A stretch of 64,000 nt of DNA, from positions 62,001-126,000 of the forward strand of contig NZ_JAGTUU010000010.1 in assembly GCF_018224955.1 (NCBI RefSeq), written 5' to 3'. Shown here piece by piece: positions 42,577 through 51,704 of the stretch. The notes below the pieces were generated by a model, which searched no databases, was not told where the DNA came from, and saw only the letters and a list, made by a program, of their open reading frames with translations. This DNA is from Thetidibacter halocola (GTDB lineage: Bacteria > Pseudomonadota > Alphaproteobacteria > Rhodobacterales > Rhodobacteraceae). Each line of letters opens with the position of its first letter. The first letter of the stretch is position 1. The translations under genes and the position numbers were made by a program.

Positions 42577-43284
42577 ATGTGCTGGAGCGAAGGCGTCTCG
42601 GTCGCCATGGTCGGCCTTGGCACGGCGGCAACGCTGGTCAGCGCCCGCCGCGGCCTGCCCCGCGCCATCCCGGCCACGCTGGCATTCTTCACGCTGATGG
42701 AGGCGTTGCAGGTCGGCGGCTACTGGGTGATCGACCAGTGCGGCACGGCGGAAAACCGCATCGTCACGCTGCTGTCCTATGTCCATATCGCGGTGCAACC
42801 CATCTTCATCAACGCCTTCGCCATGGCCATCGCACCGCGGCCCGTTTCGGCCGGAATGCGCCGGGTGGTCTATGCCCTCGCGGCGCTGGCGACGGCGATG
42901 CTGCTGTTCCGCCTCGCCCCCGTTTCCTGGGCCGGGCAATGCCAGCCGGGCGACGTGCTGTGCGGCCCGTTCCTGTGCACACGCTCAGGCACCTGGCACC
43001 TGGCCTGGGAGGTGCCGTTGAACGATCTCTGGGGCGGGGTCAGCGGGCTGTTCGGCGACGCGATCCAGTTCCCCAGCTACATGATCGCAGTCTTCGTGCT
43101 GCCGCTGGCCTATGGCGCATGGCGGTTCGCGCTGTTCCATCTGACCTTCGGGCCGGTTCTCGCATCGCTGCTGACGACCGACCCGAACGAGATGCCGGCG
43201 ATCTGGTGCCTGACCTCCATCGCTCTCGTGCTGGTGGCACTCTGCCCGCCGATCCGCACGCGCGTCCTTGCCGCCCCGGCCTAG
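42577..43284 (+). CDS. DUF5765-like membrane protein
   Basis: A 235-residue protein beginning MCWSEGVSVAMVGLGTAATL with about seven membrane segments and a Cys pair in the centre (QCQPGDVLCGPFLC). It resembles DUF5765 proteins; the function is unknown. AAGGAG stands six bases before the ATG. Confidence 0.7.
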   Translation: MCWSEGVSVAMVGLGTAATLVSARRGLPRAIPATLAFFTLMEALQVGGYWVIDQCGTAENRIVTLLSYVHIAVQPIFINAFAMAIAPRPVSAGMRRVVYALAALATAMLLFRLAPVSWAGQCQPGDVLCGPFLCTRSGTWHLAWEVPLNDLWGGVSGLFGDAIQFPSYMIAVFVLPLAYGAWRFALFHLTFGPVLASLLTTDPNEMPAIWCLTSIALVLVALCPPIRTRVLAAPA

Positions 43285-43288
43285 GCGC

Positions 43289-44038
43289 TCAGCCGTCCCG
43301 CCGCGGTGGCAGCAGCAGGTATTCGATCAGCACCCCGGTGCGGAACGGCAGACGGTCCTTGCGCTCGGCCAGCTGGCGCACTGTCATGCGCCGCCGCCGC
43401 ACCACCGCCCGCGCCACGCGGAAATCGAACCGCCGCTTGGCCTCCAGCCAGTGCCGGGGCAGCAGGCGGCGCATCCCCCGCCACAGCCACGACAGCTGGA
43501 GAAAGGCCAGCAGCTTGAACAACGATTTCTGCGTGCTGGCCCAGATCGCCTTGGCCAGCCCCGCCGCCCCCGCCGCCAGCCAGAACGGCAGCTGGACCGA
43601 GAACAGCACCAGCCACAGCCCCAGCGACGTGACCGACAGCGCCAGCGTGGCAAAAAGCACGATCGCCCAGGCGAGCGCCTTTTCCACCGGCCCCAGCCCC
43701 GCGAACCAGCGCATCAAGGAGTCATAGGTCTGCTGAACGCTGGCGAGATAGCCCGCCAGGAACAGCTTGATCCGGCGTATCAGGGCGCGGCCGAACACCA
43801 TCGGCACGGCAACCGAGGTGATCCATTTCTTCAGCAGCTCGACGCGAAAGAACGCGACCCACTGCGCCTTGAGCCAGATGAGCAGCGCAGGCCATTCCAC
43901 CATCGCCAGTTTCTTGGCCAGCACCTTGACCTGGACAAGGATCAGCCCCAGCGCGATGACCACGTCACGCCCGAAATACCACGTCGCCAGCGCCGACAGG
44001 CCGACGACAAGGATCAGGAGGACGATGGCGCGCAGCAT
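43289..44038 (-). CDS. Hypothetical membrane protein
   Basis: A 249-residue protein with an N-terminal membrane segment (MLRAIVLLILVVGLSALAT), a second hydrophobic block around WAIVLFATLALSVTSLGLWL, and a basic C-terminal region (RRFDFRVARAVVRRRRMTV). No family is recognised. Its stop is only 5 bp from the convergent DUF5765 gene. An ATG at 44068 would add ten residues. Confidence 0.6.
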   Translation of the reverse strand: MLRAIVLLILVVGLSALATWYFGRDVVIALGLILVQVKVLAKKLAMVEWPALLIWLKAQWVAFFRVELLKKWITSVAVPMVFGRALIRRIKLFLAGYLASVQQTYDSLMRWFAGLGPVEKALAWAIVLFATLALSVTSLGLWLVLFSVQLPFWLAAGAAGLAKAIWASTQKSLFKLLAFLQLSWLWRGMRRLLPRHWLEAKRRFDFRVARAVVRRRRMTVRQLAERKDRLPFRTGVLIEYLLLPPRRDG

Positions 44039-44238
44039 GGGTTCCGACAGTCTCCCCGCGGGTTTCAAACGGCCCTGAAAAACGGGCCGACGACGATTTG
44101 CAAAGTTTCGGGGATATTCCCCGGGAAGCCCAGAGGCAGGCCACGCGCCAGACAGGTTTTCCCGCCTGGCCGCGTCGCAAGGGGGCTACAACTTCGGACC
44201 GGATCACGCGAAGCTGTCCCGAAATCGAAAGGTTCGGC

Positions 44239-45168
44239 ATGAGCGACTTTGAAACCGTGGGAATCGTCGGCGGCGGCCTGATCGGCATGAGCTGGGCAAG
44301 CCTGTTCCTGGCCAGGGGATGTGACGTCATCGTGGTCGACCCGGATCCCGAAACCGCCAGACGCCTGGAGGATTTCCTGCCCAAGGCCTGGGCCAATCTG
44401 ACGGCATTGGGCCTGACGAACAGCGAAACCTGCCCGGCGCCCGTCGTGACAGACGATGTCGCGGCACTGCGGCCCGTTGATTACGTGCAGGAAAACGGTC
44501 CCGAGCGCCTCGAGGCCAAACGGGCGATCATCGCGGAACTCGAGGCGGTGATCAGGCCCGAGGTCGTCATCGCGTCAAGCACATCATCGCTCTGCGCCAG
44601 CGACATGCAGACCGGCGCCCGGGTCCCTGGCCGCATCCTCGTCGCACATCCGATGAACCCGCCGCATCTCGTGCCGATGGTGGAACTCGTCGCAGGACGG
44701 GAAACGTCGGAGGAGGCGGTGGCCGTCGCCGAGCGGTTCTATGCCCGGATGCAGCGCGTGTGCATCCGCGTGAAACGCGAAGTCCCGGGTCACCTGGCCA
44801 ATCGCCTCACCTCGGCCCTGTTCCGCGAGGCGGTCCATCTGGTTGCCGAGGGGATCGCGGATGTCGAGGATATCGACAAGGCCGTTGCCTATGGACCCGG
44901 ACTGCGTTGGGCCCTGATGGGGCCGCATCTGACCTATCACATGGGCGGCGGTCAGGGCGGATATCGCGGCTACCTGGACCACCTTGGCCCGACACAGGAA
45001 GAGCGCTGGAAGAGCCTTGGAAACCCGACACTGACCGAGGCGGTAAAGGCGGCGCTGGTCGCGGGCGTGGACAACGAACTCGCCGATATGGACGAAGCGA
45101 CGCTGACCGACAGACGCGATGCGGCCCTAGTCGAGTTGCTCAAGCTGAAGGCCGCACACCGTCTCTAG
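44239..45168 (+). CDS. 3-hydroxyacyl-CoA dehydrogenase-like NAD-dependent dehydrogenase
   Basis: A 309-residue two-domain dehydrogenase: the Rossmann motif VGIVGGGLIGMSWASLF opens the protein, HPMNPPHLVPMVELV carries the catalytic His, and the helical C-terminal domain includes GHLANRLTSALFREAVHL. A single domain of this size fits hydroxyacyl-CoA, carnitine or L-gulonate 3-dehydrogenases; the sequence alone does not decide. AAGG precedes the ATG. Confidence 0.8.
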   Translation: MSDFETVGIVGGGLIGMSWASLFLARGCDVIVVDPDPETARRLEDFLPKAWANLTALGLTNSETCPAPVVTDDVAALRPVDYVQENGPERLEAKRAIIAELEAVIRPEVVIASSTSSLCASDMQTGARVPGRILVAHPMNPPHLVPMVELVAGRETSEEAVAVAERFYARMQRVCIRVKREVPGHLANRLTSALFREAVHLVAEGIADVEDIDKAVAYGPGLRWALMGPHLTYHMGGGQGGYRGYLDHLGPTQEERWKSLGNPTLTEAVKAALVAGVDNELADMDEATLTDRRDAALVELLKLKAAHRL

Positions 45169-45254
45169 GGCTCGAAGAGCCACGGCGGGTTCAGGAGAAG
45201 GACCTCACCGGGGGGCCAGACCAGGGCGTAGCGGTTGCCCCCAAGGGCCGACTG

Positions 45255-45280
45255 CGGCGGGCTTCGGTCGAAACCCGCCG
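45255..45280. terminator. Hairpin between convergent genes
   Basis: CGGCGGG at 45255-45261 mirrors 45274-45280 and encloses a nested TTCG/CGAA. It lies between the convergent dehydrogenase and yebC genes. No good T tract follows, so terminator activity is uncertain. Confidence 0.35.
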
Positions 45281-45299
45281 ACAGGTTTCGTGTCGCGGC

Positions 45300-46049
45300 T
45301 CAGGCGTTCTCGAGCTGCGCCATGACCTCGTCGGAGGCCTCGAAATTGGTGGTGACACGCTGCACGTCGTCGTCATCCTCCAGCGCCTCGACCAGCTTCA
45401 TCAGCGACTGCATGTCCTCGACGCCCAGTTCGGTGGTGGTCGACGGCTTCCAGATCAGCTTGGTCGATTCGGATTCGCCCAGCGCCTCTTCCAGCGCGGC
45501 GGCGACCTCGGCCAGGTCGGTGTCCTGGCAATAGACCACGTGGCCTTCCTCGTCGCTTTCGACGTCCTCGGCACCGGCCTCGATCGCGGCCATCATCACC
45601 GTGTCTGCGTCACCGACCGAGGCCGCAAACACGATTTCGCCCTTGCGTTCGAACATGAAGGCGACAGAGCCCGTCTCGCCCAGGTTGCCGCCGTTCTTGG
45701 TGAAGGTCGAGCGCACGTTGGATGCGGTGCGATTGCGGTTGTCGGTCATCGCCTCGACGATCACCGCGACGCCGTTCGGGCCATAGCCCTCATAGCGGAT
45801 TTCCTCGTAATTGTCGCCCTCGCCACCGATCGCCTTCTTGATGGCGCGCTCGATGTTGTCCTTGGGCATGGACTGCGCCTTGGCTTCCTTCACCGCAAGG
45901 CGCAGGCGGGGGTTCTTGTCGGGGTCGGGGTCGCCCATCTTGGCGGCGACGGTGATTTCCTTGGAGAACTTGGAAAACAGCTTGGCCCGCACGGCGTCCT
46001 GACGCCCCTTGCGGTGCTGGATGTTTGCCCATTTGGAATGGCCGGCCAT
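45300..46049 (-). CDS. YebC/PmpR-family protein
   Basis: A 249-residue protein with the invariant start [18 protein letters not shown] and the three-domain YebC pattern ([18 protein letters not shown] in the middle). Members are annotated as transcription regulators; recent work links them to translation of polyproline stretches. Which applies here is unknown. Confidence 0.93.
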   Translation of the reverse strand: MAGHSKWANIQHRKGRQDAVRAKLFSKFSKEITVAAKMGDPDPDKNPRLRLAVKEAKAQSMPKDNIERAIKKAIGGEGDNYEEIRYEGYGPNGVAVIVEAMTDNRNRTASNVRSTFTKNGGNLGETGSVAFMFERKGEIVFAASVGDADTVMMAAIEAGAEDVESDEEGHVVYCQDTDLAEVAAALEEALGESESTKLIWKPSTTTELGVEDMQSLMKLVEALEDDDDVQRVTTNFEASDEVMAQLENA

Positions 46050-46161
46050 GTGGTTGCCTCTTGGGTGTGGTGTGCGCAAAACTGCGCCCTCTTAGCGCAT
46101 GCCCCCCGCGCTTGCCAAGGCCGGGCTTGGCAGGCCGCCACCCACGCGGTAACGGAAGGAC

Positions 46162-46887
46162 ATGGCACGGTTCCTGCTGCTGCAACTCCGCCCCGAGACG
46201 GAAGCCTCGGACGACGAATACCACGCCTTCCTGGACAAGGGCGGGCTGGACGCCGCGCGCGTCCACCGCATCCGGCTGGACCGCGAGGATCTGCCGCGGG
46301 GGCTGGACCCTGCCGATTACGCCGGAGTCATCGTCGGTGGCGGGCCGGGCTGCGTCTCGGACCCGCCCGAGACAAAGGATCCGGTCGAGGCGCGGATCGA
46401 GGCCGCCTGCCTGTCGCTGATGCCCGCGATCACCGCGCAAGACATTCCCTTCATGGGCTGCTGCTATGGCATCGGCATCCTGGCGCATCACCTTGGCGCC
46501 GAGGTATCCAAGGCCCGCTATGGCGAGCCGGTGGGGGCCGTGACCTGCCGCAAGGTGGGTGACGATCCGCTGCTGGCCGCCCTGCCCGACCGCTTCGACG
46601 CCTTCGTCGGCCACAAGGAGGCGGTGCAGGCCCTGCCGCAGGGAAGCGTGCACCTGCTGGCAGGCGAGGGCTGCCCGTTCCAGATGATCCGCCACGGGCA
46701 GAACGTCTATGCCACGCAGTTCCACCCCGAGGCCGACGCGGCAGGCTTTGAAACCCGCATCCGCATCTACAAGGACCGCGGCTATTTCCCGCCCGAGACC
46801 GCCGGCGACCTGATCGCCATGTGCCGCGCCGCAGATGTGACCTGGCCCGCGCGCATCCTCGAAGGGTTCGTCCGTCGCCATGGCTGA
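46162..46887 (+). CDS. Class I glutamine amidotransferase-like protein
   Basis: A 241-residue GATase domain without a synthetase partner. The nucleophile Cys is in FMGCCYGIGIL, and the His-Glu pair is in ATQFHPEAD. It resembles GMP-synthase glutaminase subunits and stand-alone amidotransferases. It overlaps the downstream GST gene by 8 bases, suggesting joint action, perhaps on glutathione or gamma-glutamyl compounds (inference). Confidence 0.83.
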   Translation: MARFLLLQLRPETEASDDEYHAFLDKGGLDAARVHRIRLDREDLPRGLDPADYAGVIVGGGPGCVSDPPETKDPVEARIEAACLSLMPAITAQDIPFMGCCYGIGILAHHLGAEVSKARYGEPVGAVTCRKVGDDPLLAALPDRFDAFVGHKEAVQALPQGSVHLLAGEGCPFQMIRHGQNVYATQFHPEADAAGFETRIRIYKDRGYFPPETAGDLIAMCRAADVTWPARILEGFVRRHG

Positions 46888-47584
46888 CTACCGGCTGCAT
46901 TATGCGCCCGACAATGCCTCGCTGGCGGTACGGCTGGCGCTGGAGGAACTGGGCGCTCCATATGCGACCCGTCTTGTCGACAGGGCCGCGAAGGCGCAGC
47001 AGGGCGCGGTCTATCGCGCGGTGAACCCCGCCGGGTTGATCCCCGCGCTGGAGACGCCGGATGGCGTGATTTTCGAGACCGGGGCGATCCTGTTGTGGCT
47101 GGCCGACCGGCACGGGCGGATGGCGCCCCTGCCGGGCGATCCGGCGCGGGGGGACTTCCTGAAATGGCTGTTCTTCACATCGAACACGCTGCACCTGATG
47201 CTGCGCATGAGTTTCTATCCGGGGAAGTTCGTCGGTGACGACGCCGCGGCGCAGGCGGCGCTGTGCGCGACGCTACGGGCGTGGCACGCGGTGGACATGA
47301 CCCTGCCCCGCGCGCTGCACCTGCTCGACACCCATGTCGCCGCGCGCGGCCCCGGGCCGGACATGCTGGATTGCTACCTCGCCCCGCTCCTGCGCTGGTG
47401 CGCACTCTATCCTGCGGGCGGCACGGCGTGGTTCCGGCTGGCCGACTTCCCGGCGCTGGCGGAACTGGCCGCAAGGATGGAGGCGCGCCCTTCGGGCCAA
47501 GCCGCCGCCCGCGCCGAGGGGCTGGGGCCAACCCCCTTTACCGCGCCGCGCCCCTGCGACCCGCCCGAGGGCAGTGCCACCTGA
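46880..47584 (+). CDS. Glutathione S-transferase family protein
   Basis: A 234-residue protein with an N-terminal thioredoxin-like domain (RLHYAPDNASLAVRLALEEL, cis-Pro in AGLIPALETPDG, FETGAILLWLADRH) and a helical C-terminal domain. The Ser in NASLAV is a candidate catalytic residue. Its start lies inside the end of the amidotransferase gene. Confidence 0.87.
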   Translation: MADYRLHYAPDNASLAVRLALEELGAPYATRLVDRAAKAQQGAVYRAVNPAGLIPALETPDGVIFETGAILLWLADRHGRMAPLPGDPARGDFLKWLFFTSNTLHLMLRMSFYPGKFVGDDAAAQAALCATLRAWHAVDMTLPRALHLLDTHVAARGPGPDMLDCYLAPLLRWCALYPAGGTAWFRLADFPALAELAARMEARPSGQAAARAEGLGPTPFTAPRPCDPPEGSAT

Positions 47585-47671
47585 CAGGCCGCTTGTCCGC
47601 TGTCCCAGGTCGTTTTCCGGCGTGGAACCCGGCCCGATCCGGCATAGTTACCCGACAAAGGAGTCGCGCGC

Positions 47672-49045
47672 ATGTTCCTGTCCGTTTTCGAGATGTTCAA
47701 GGTGGGCGTCGGCCCGTCCTCGTCGCACACGATGGGGCCGATGGTGGCCGGGGCGCGGTTCCTCGATCGGCTGCGCGCCGCGCCCTTCACCGCGCATGGG
47801 CTGAAGGCCTCGCTGCACGGGTCTCTGGCCTTTACCGGTGTCGGCCATGCCACAGACCGAGCGACGGTGCTGGGCCTCGCAGGGTTCACCCCCGCCGAGT
47901 ATGACCGCGACAAGGCCGATGCCGCGCTGACCGCGATCCGCCAGGACAGGCGCGTTACGCCCGACGGCCTGCCACCGCTGGCCTTCGACCCGGAGCACGA
48001 TCTGCGCTTTGACTTCGAGCGCACGCTGCCGGGGCACGCCAACGGCATGATCCTGATGGCGACCGACGCGCAGGGCGACGTGATCCTCCAGGAGACCTAT
48101 TACTCGGTCGGCGGCGGGTTCGTCCTGACCGAAGGCGAACTGGCGGCGGGCAAGGACACCGATGACGGGCCGCCCGTTCCCTACCCGTTCAAGACCGCCG
48201 CCGAGATGCTGGAGATGGCGCAGGCCAGCGGCAAGACCATCGCTCAGATGAAACGTGCTAACGAGATCTCGCGCGGCGGGGCCGATGGGCTGGACCGGGG
48301 CGTGGCCCGGATCTGGCAGGTGATGGCCGATTGCATCGACCGCGGACTGGAAGGGGACGGCATTCTGCCCGGCGGGCTGAAGGTGAAACGCCGTGCCCGC
48401 GCGATCCATCAGCAATTGCTGGCGGAACGGGGCATGAACCTGACCGCGCCGCACACGATCAACGACTGGATGAGCGTCTATGCCATGGCGGTCAACGAAG
48501 AGAACGCCGCCGGCGGGCAGGTCGTGACCGCACCCACCAACGGCGCGGCGGGCGTGGTGCCGGCGGTGATCCGGTATTGGCTGGACCATGTTCCCGGCGC
48601 AACGGCCGCGCGCATCCCCGATTTCCTGCTGACCGCGGCGGCGATCGGCGGACTGGTGAAATACAATGCCTCGATCAGTGGCGCCGAGGCCGGCTGCCAG
48701 GCCGAGGTCGGATCGGCTGCGGCGATGGCCGCGGCGGGGCTTTGCGCCGTCATGGGCGGGACGCCCGAACAGGTGGAAAACGCCGCCGAGATCGCGCTGG
48801 AGCATCACCTCGGCATGACCTGCGACCCGGTGAAGGGCCTTGTGCAGGTACCCTGCATCGAGCGCAACGGGCTGGGCGCGATCAAGGCCGTCTCTGCGGC
48901 TTCGCTGGCCCTGCGCGGGGACGGCACGCATTTCGTGCCACTCGACGCCTGCATCGAGACGATGCGACAGACCGGGCGCGACATGCACGCGCATTACAAG
49001 GAAACCTCGCTGGGCGGTCTGGCAGTGAACGTGCCGAACTGCTGA
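47672..49045 (+). CDS. sdaA: L-serine ammonia-lyase
   Basis: A 457-residue single-chain iron-sulfur serine dehydratase converting L-serine to pyruvate and ammonia. The N-terminal domain has SVFEMFKVGVGPSSSHTMGP. The C-terminal catalytic domain has the Cys ligands in GMTCDPVKGLVQVPCIERN. AAAGGAG precedes the ATG. A dispersed repeat follows the gene. Confidence 0.95.
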   Translation: MFLSVFEMFKVGVGPSSSHTMGPMVAGARFLDRLRAAPFTAHGLKASLHGSLAFTGVGHATDRATVLGLAGFTPAEYDRDKADAALTAIRQDRRVTPDGLPPLAFDPEHDLRFDFERTLPGHANGMILMATDAQGDVILQETYYSVGGGFVLTEGELAAGKDTDDGPPVPYPFKTAAEMLEMAQASGKTIAQMKRANEISRGGADGLDRGVARIWQVMADCIDRGLEGDGILPGGLKVKRRARAIHQQLLAERGMNLTAPHTINDWMSVYAMAVNEENAAGGQVVTAPTNGAAGVVPAVIRYWLDHVPGATAARIPDFLLTAAAIGGLVKYNASISGAEAGCQAEVGSAAAMAAAGLCAVMGGTPEQVENAAEIALEHHLGMTCDPVKGLVQVPCIERNGLGAIKAVSAASLALRGDGTHFVPLDACIETMRQTGRDMHAHYKETSLGGLAVNVPNC

Positions 49046-49070
49046 CGGCACCGGCCGGAGAGGGCGTCGA

Positions 49071-49130
49071 GGGGGCTCTGCCCCCGTCGCATTCCGCGAC
49101 TCCCCCGGGATATTTTCAGCCAGAAGAAAA
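49071..49130. repeat. Dispersed GC-rich intergenic repeat, copy 2
   Basis: It matches the copy at 13313-13365 in order and orientation (GCCCCCGTC, ACTCCCCCGGGAT, GCCAGAAGAA) and again sits between convergent genes. A GGGGGCTCTGCCCCC palindrome at its left end could form a hairpin. Confidence 0.7.
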
Positions 49131-49134
49131 CGGA

Positions 49135-49695
49135 TCAGGCGCCCGAGATGCAGAGCAGGAAGCGCGCACCCTGTCCCTTTTCGGTGACGAAACGCGTAGC
49201 GCCGTATTGGCGGAAGCGCAGCACGTCGCCCGGGCCCAGCGCCTGCGGGCTGTCCTCGACAATGGCGGTCATGTAGCCCGACAGCATCACGATCTGCCGT
49301 TCCTGCCCCGGCAGGCTGCCCTGCTGCTGGGCGAGTTCGCGGTCGGGCGGCAGCGTGATTTCCTCGATGTGAAGGGCGAAGGACGCTGCGGGCGGGGAGA
49401 GAACGCGATGCCGCACCCCGGTCGCCTCGTCGCGCAGACTTGGCTGGTCGTCGCGGCGGATATGTCCGGGTTCGGCCTCTTCGACCTGGGACAGGAGTTG
49501 CGACAGGGCCATGCCATGGGCATCGGCCAGCCGGGCGATCACGTCGACCGTCGGCGAGACCTCGGCGTTTTCAAGCCGCGATAGGGCCGCCCGGCTGACC
49601 CCGCTGCGCGCAGCGAGCTGGTCCAGCGTCCAGCCTTCTGCCGCGCGCAGTTGCGCGAGACGGTCGGCCAAGCGACGGTTCAGCGCGGTTTTCAT
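49135..49695 (-). CDS. XRE-family regulator with cupin sensor domain
   Basis: A 186-residue repressor-type protein: an N-terminal HTH (LAQLRAAEGWTLDQLAARSG, then VSRAALSRLENAEVSPTVDV) and a C-terminal cupin (LPGQERQIVMLSGYMTAIVE, LGPGDVLRF) for a small ligand. The start at 49695 (MKTALNRR) is followed by the HTH at the normal place. An inverted repeat just upstream may be its own operator. The target genes are unknown. Confidence 0.85.
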   Translation of the reverse strand: MKTALNRRLADRLAQLRAAEGWTLDQLAARSGVSRAALSRLENAEVSPTVDVIARLADAHGMALSQLLSQVEEAEPGHIRRDDQPSLRDEATGVRHRVLSPPAASFALHIEEITLPPDRELAQQQGSLPGQERQIVMLSGYMTAIVEDSPQALGPGDVLRFRQYGATRFVTEKGQGARFLLCISGA

Positions 49696-49703
49696 GGCAG
49701 CCC

Positions 49704-49720
49704 CCGGGAGATAATCCCGG
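49704..49720. promoter_or_regulatory. Inverted repeat upstream of the XRE-cupin gene
   Basis: CCGGGA and TCCCGG flank five bases (GATAA), nine bases upstream of the ATG. It is a candidate autoregulatory operator, placed where it would block initiation. Confidence 0.4.
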
Positions 49721-49751
49721 TGAAGAGAATACGCTGTGAGGTCCCCCGGGT

Positions 49752-51314
49752 CTAGCGGAACCAGCGATCCCACCCGTCCAGGTAGTAGCCAAGCAGCGCG
49801 TGCGACTGGATTCTGTTGGTTTCGACGGCGACGCGCGCGATGTCGGCGGGGAAATGGCGAGCCGCGGTCCAGGTCGCGCCCGACATGAACTGCAGGCCTT
49901 CGGGCCATCGCGGCGCGCGATCGGCCAGCGGCGCGAGGCTGGCCAGAGCAAAGCCCCATTCGCCGAAGCTGGGCACATGGGCGTGGTAGGGGACCACCGA
50001 CAGGCCCTGCCCTGGCGCCACCGGGTTGCGCGTGTCTCCCAAGGTGGCGACAACCGACCAGAACGCCTGCCGCGCATAGAGCGGCGAGCCCGCCTGCGTC
50101 ACCAGCAGCCCGTCGGCGGCCAGGCGTTCGACAAGGACGGCATAGAACTCGCGGCTGTAGAGCTTTGACAGGGCGAGGTTCTTGGGGTCGGGCAGGTCGA
50201 GGAGGATGATGTCGAAGGCCTGCGGGCTGTCCTCGGCAAAGCGCCAGGCGTCGGCGTTGACGATGGTGACGCGCGGATCGGACAGCGACCCGTCGTTCAG
50301 CGGCGCCAGTTGAGGATGGTCGCGGAACAGCGCCGTTACGCGAGGATCGAGATCGACCAGCGTGACGCGCTCGACCTTGTGGCGCAGCACCTCGCGCGCG
50401 GCCATGCCGTCGCCGCCGCCGAGGATCAGCACGGATCGCGGGCGCGGATGCAGGCCCATCGCGGGATGCACCAGCGCCTCGTGGTATCGGTGCTCGTCGA
50501 GACTGTCGAACTGGATCGAATGGTCGAGGAACAGCCGCACCCGGTCGCGAAAGCGGGTGACGGTGATCTGCTGGTAGGGCGTCGCCTCGGACAGGATCAC
50601 GTCATCCTCGAACAGCGCCGCCTCGGTCACCGAGACCAGCCGTTCCGATTGCGCCAGCGCCGCGCCGGACAGGCCCAGCGCCAGGGCCCAGACCATCCAT
50701 TGCGTGCGGCTGGCCTCGGCCCGGAACAGCCACAGCGACAGGCCCGCCACCAGCAGGTTCAGCACACCGAAGGCGAGGCTGGCCGACATCAGCCCGAGGA
50801 AGGGGATCACCAGCAGCGGAAAGGCGAGGCTGGCGGCCAGCGCGCCGACGTAATCCACGCTCAGCACGTTCTCGAAGCGGAACTCGGGGGCGCCGATCTC
50901 TTTCAGGACGCGGGCGATCAGCGGGATTTCCATGCCCGACAGGACGCCCACGGCGATCAGCCCACCATAGAGCACGCCTGCGACAGAGCCCGTCCAGGCA
51001 TAGACGAAGAACAGCGCCGGGGCGAGAAAACCGCCCACGATCCCCAGCCCGATCTGCGCCCAGGCGAAACCGCGCAGCGCGTGACCCACGTAGCGCGACA
51101 GGTAGGCCCCCAGCCCCATCGCGGACAGGAAGACGCCGATCACCAGGCTGAACTGGCGCACGCTGTCGCCCAGCAGGTAGCTGGACACGGTGGCGGCGAT
51201 CAGCTCGTAGATCAGGCCCGCGACGGCGATCAGAAACGTCGCCGCCAGCAGCCAGACCTCGCGCAGGCGGGAGTGCTGTTGCCCGACCGCGTCGCTGCTT
51301 GAGGGCCGCGTCAC
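49752..51314 (-). CDS. speE: Membrane-fused spermidine synthase-like protein
   Basis: A 520-residue protein: residues 15-230 form seven or so membrane segments (EVWLLAATFLIAVAGLIYEL at the start), and residues 250-520 are an aminopropyltransferase domain with LILGGGDGMAAREVLRH and the catalytic Asp in ILLDLPDP. The predicted reaction adds aminopropyl from decarboxylated SAM to a polyamine or other amine. No SpeD is adjacent. The GTG start overlaps the DUF350 stop (GTGA), making it the last gene of a five-gene operon. Confidence 0.85.
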   Translation of the reverse strand: MTRPSSSDAVGQQHSRLREVWLLAATFLIAVAGLIYELIAATVSSYLLGDSVRQFSLVIGVFLSAMGLGAYLSRYVGHALRGFAWAQIGLGIVGGFLAPALFFVYAWTGSVAGVLYGGLIAVGVLSGMEIPLIARVLKEIGAPEFRFENVLSVDYVGALAASLAFPLLVIPFLGLMSASLAFGVLNLLVAGLSLWLFRAEASRTQWMVWALALGLSGAALAQSERLVSVTEAALFEDDVILSEATPYQQITVTRFRDRVRLFLDHSIQFDSLDEHRYHEALVHPAMGLHPRPRSVLILGGGDGMAAREVLRHKVERVTLVDLDPRVTALFRDHPQLAPLNDGSLSDPRVTIVNADAWRFAEDSPQAFDIILLDLPDPKNLALSKLYSREFYAVLVERLAADGLLVTQAGSPLYARQAFWSVVATLGDTRNPVAPGQGLSVVPYHAHVPSFGEWGFALASLAPLADRAPRWPEGLQFMSGATWTAARHFPADIARVAVETNRIQSHALLGYYLDGWDRWFR

Positions 51315-51535
51315 GACGTGATGACGGCGGCGATGATGATCGACAGCGCGATGAAGACCGACCCGATCAGCACGGCAAGGGCGATGTTCTGATCCTCCTC
51401 TATCTCCTTCACGACGCTGAAATGGGTCAGCCGGTTGATCAGCCACCAGCACAGGCCCATCAGCGTCACGCCGAGCAAGGTGTAGAACACGGTCGATACG
51501 ATCTCGGATACCTGGATGGTGATGTAGGCGTCCAT
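51311..51535 (-). CDS. DUF350 membrane protein
   Basis: A 74-residue protein with two membrane segments (STVFYTLLGVTLMGLCWWLI and NIALAVLIGSVFIALSIIIA) separated by an acidic loop (FSVVKEIEEDQN), as in DUF350 (YjfL-like) proteins. It overlaps speE by four bases. The function is unknown; DUF350 proteins often travel with DUF4178 and SpeE-like genes. Confidence 0.85.
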   Translation of the reverse strand: MDAYITIQVSEIVSTVFYTLLGVTLMGLCWWLINRLTHFSVVKEIEEDQNIALAVLIGSVFIALSIIIAAVITS

Positions 51536-51548
51536 GTCTGTCTCCTGT

Positions 51549-51704
51549 CTATTTCACGCGGCCCGTCAGGACCGCCCCGCCGCTTCCGGCGCGGATGGAT
51601 TTGTCGAGATCCGAGCTTTCGCCGCCGCGCCCGTAATAGCCGGTATAGGCGGCCCCGCCGATGGCGGCGAGCGCGAGCACGATGAAGGCCACGCGGAGGA
51701 TCAT
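51549..51704 (-). CDS. 51-residue membrane protein in the SpeE operon
   Basis: A 51-residue frame starts at an ATG sharing one base with the stop of the larger DUF4178 gene (TGATG). The N-terminus is one membrane helix (MILRVAFIVLALAAIGGAAY), then a Gly-rich, mildly charged tail (GRGGESSDLDKSIRAGSGG). The overlap and GC-rich third positions support it. No family is recognised. Confidence 0.7.
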   Translation of the reverse strand: MILRVAFIVLALAAIGGAAYTGYYGRGGESSDLDKSIRAGSGGAVLTGRVK

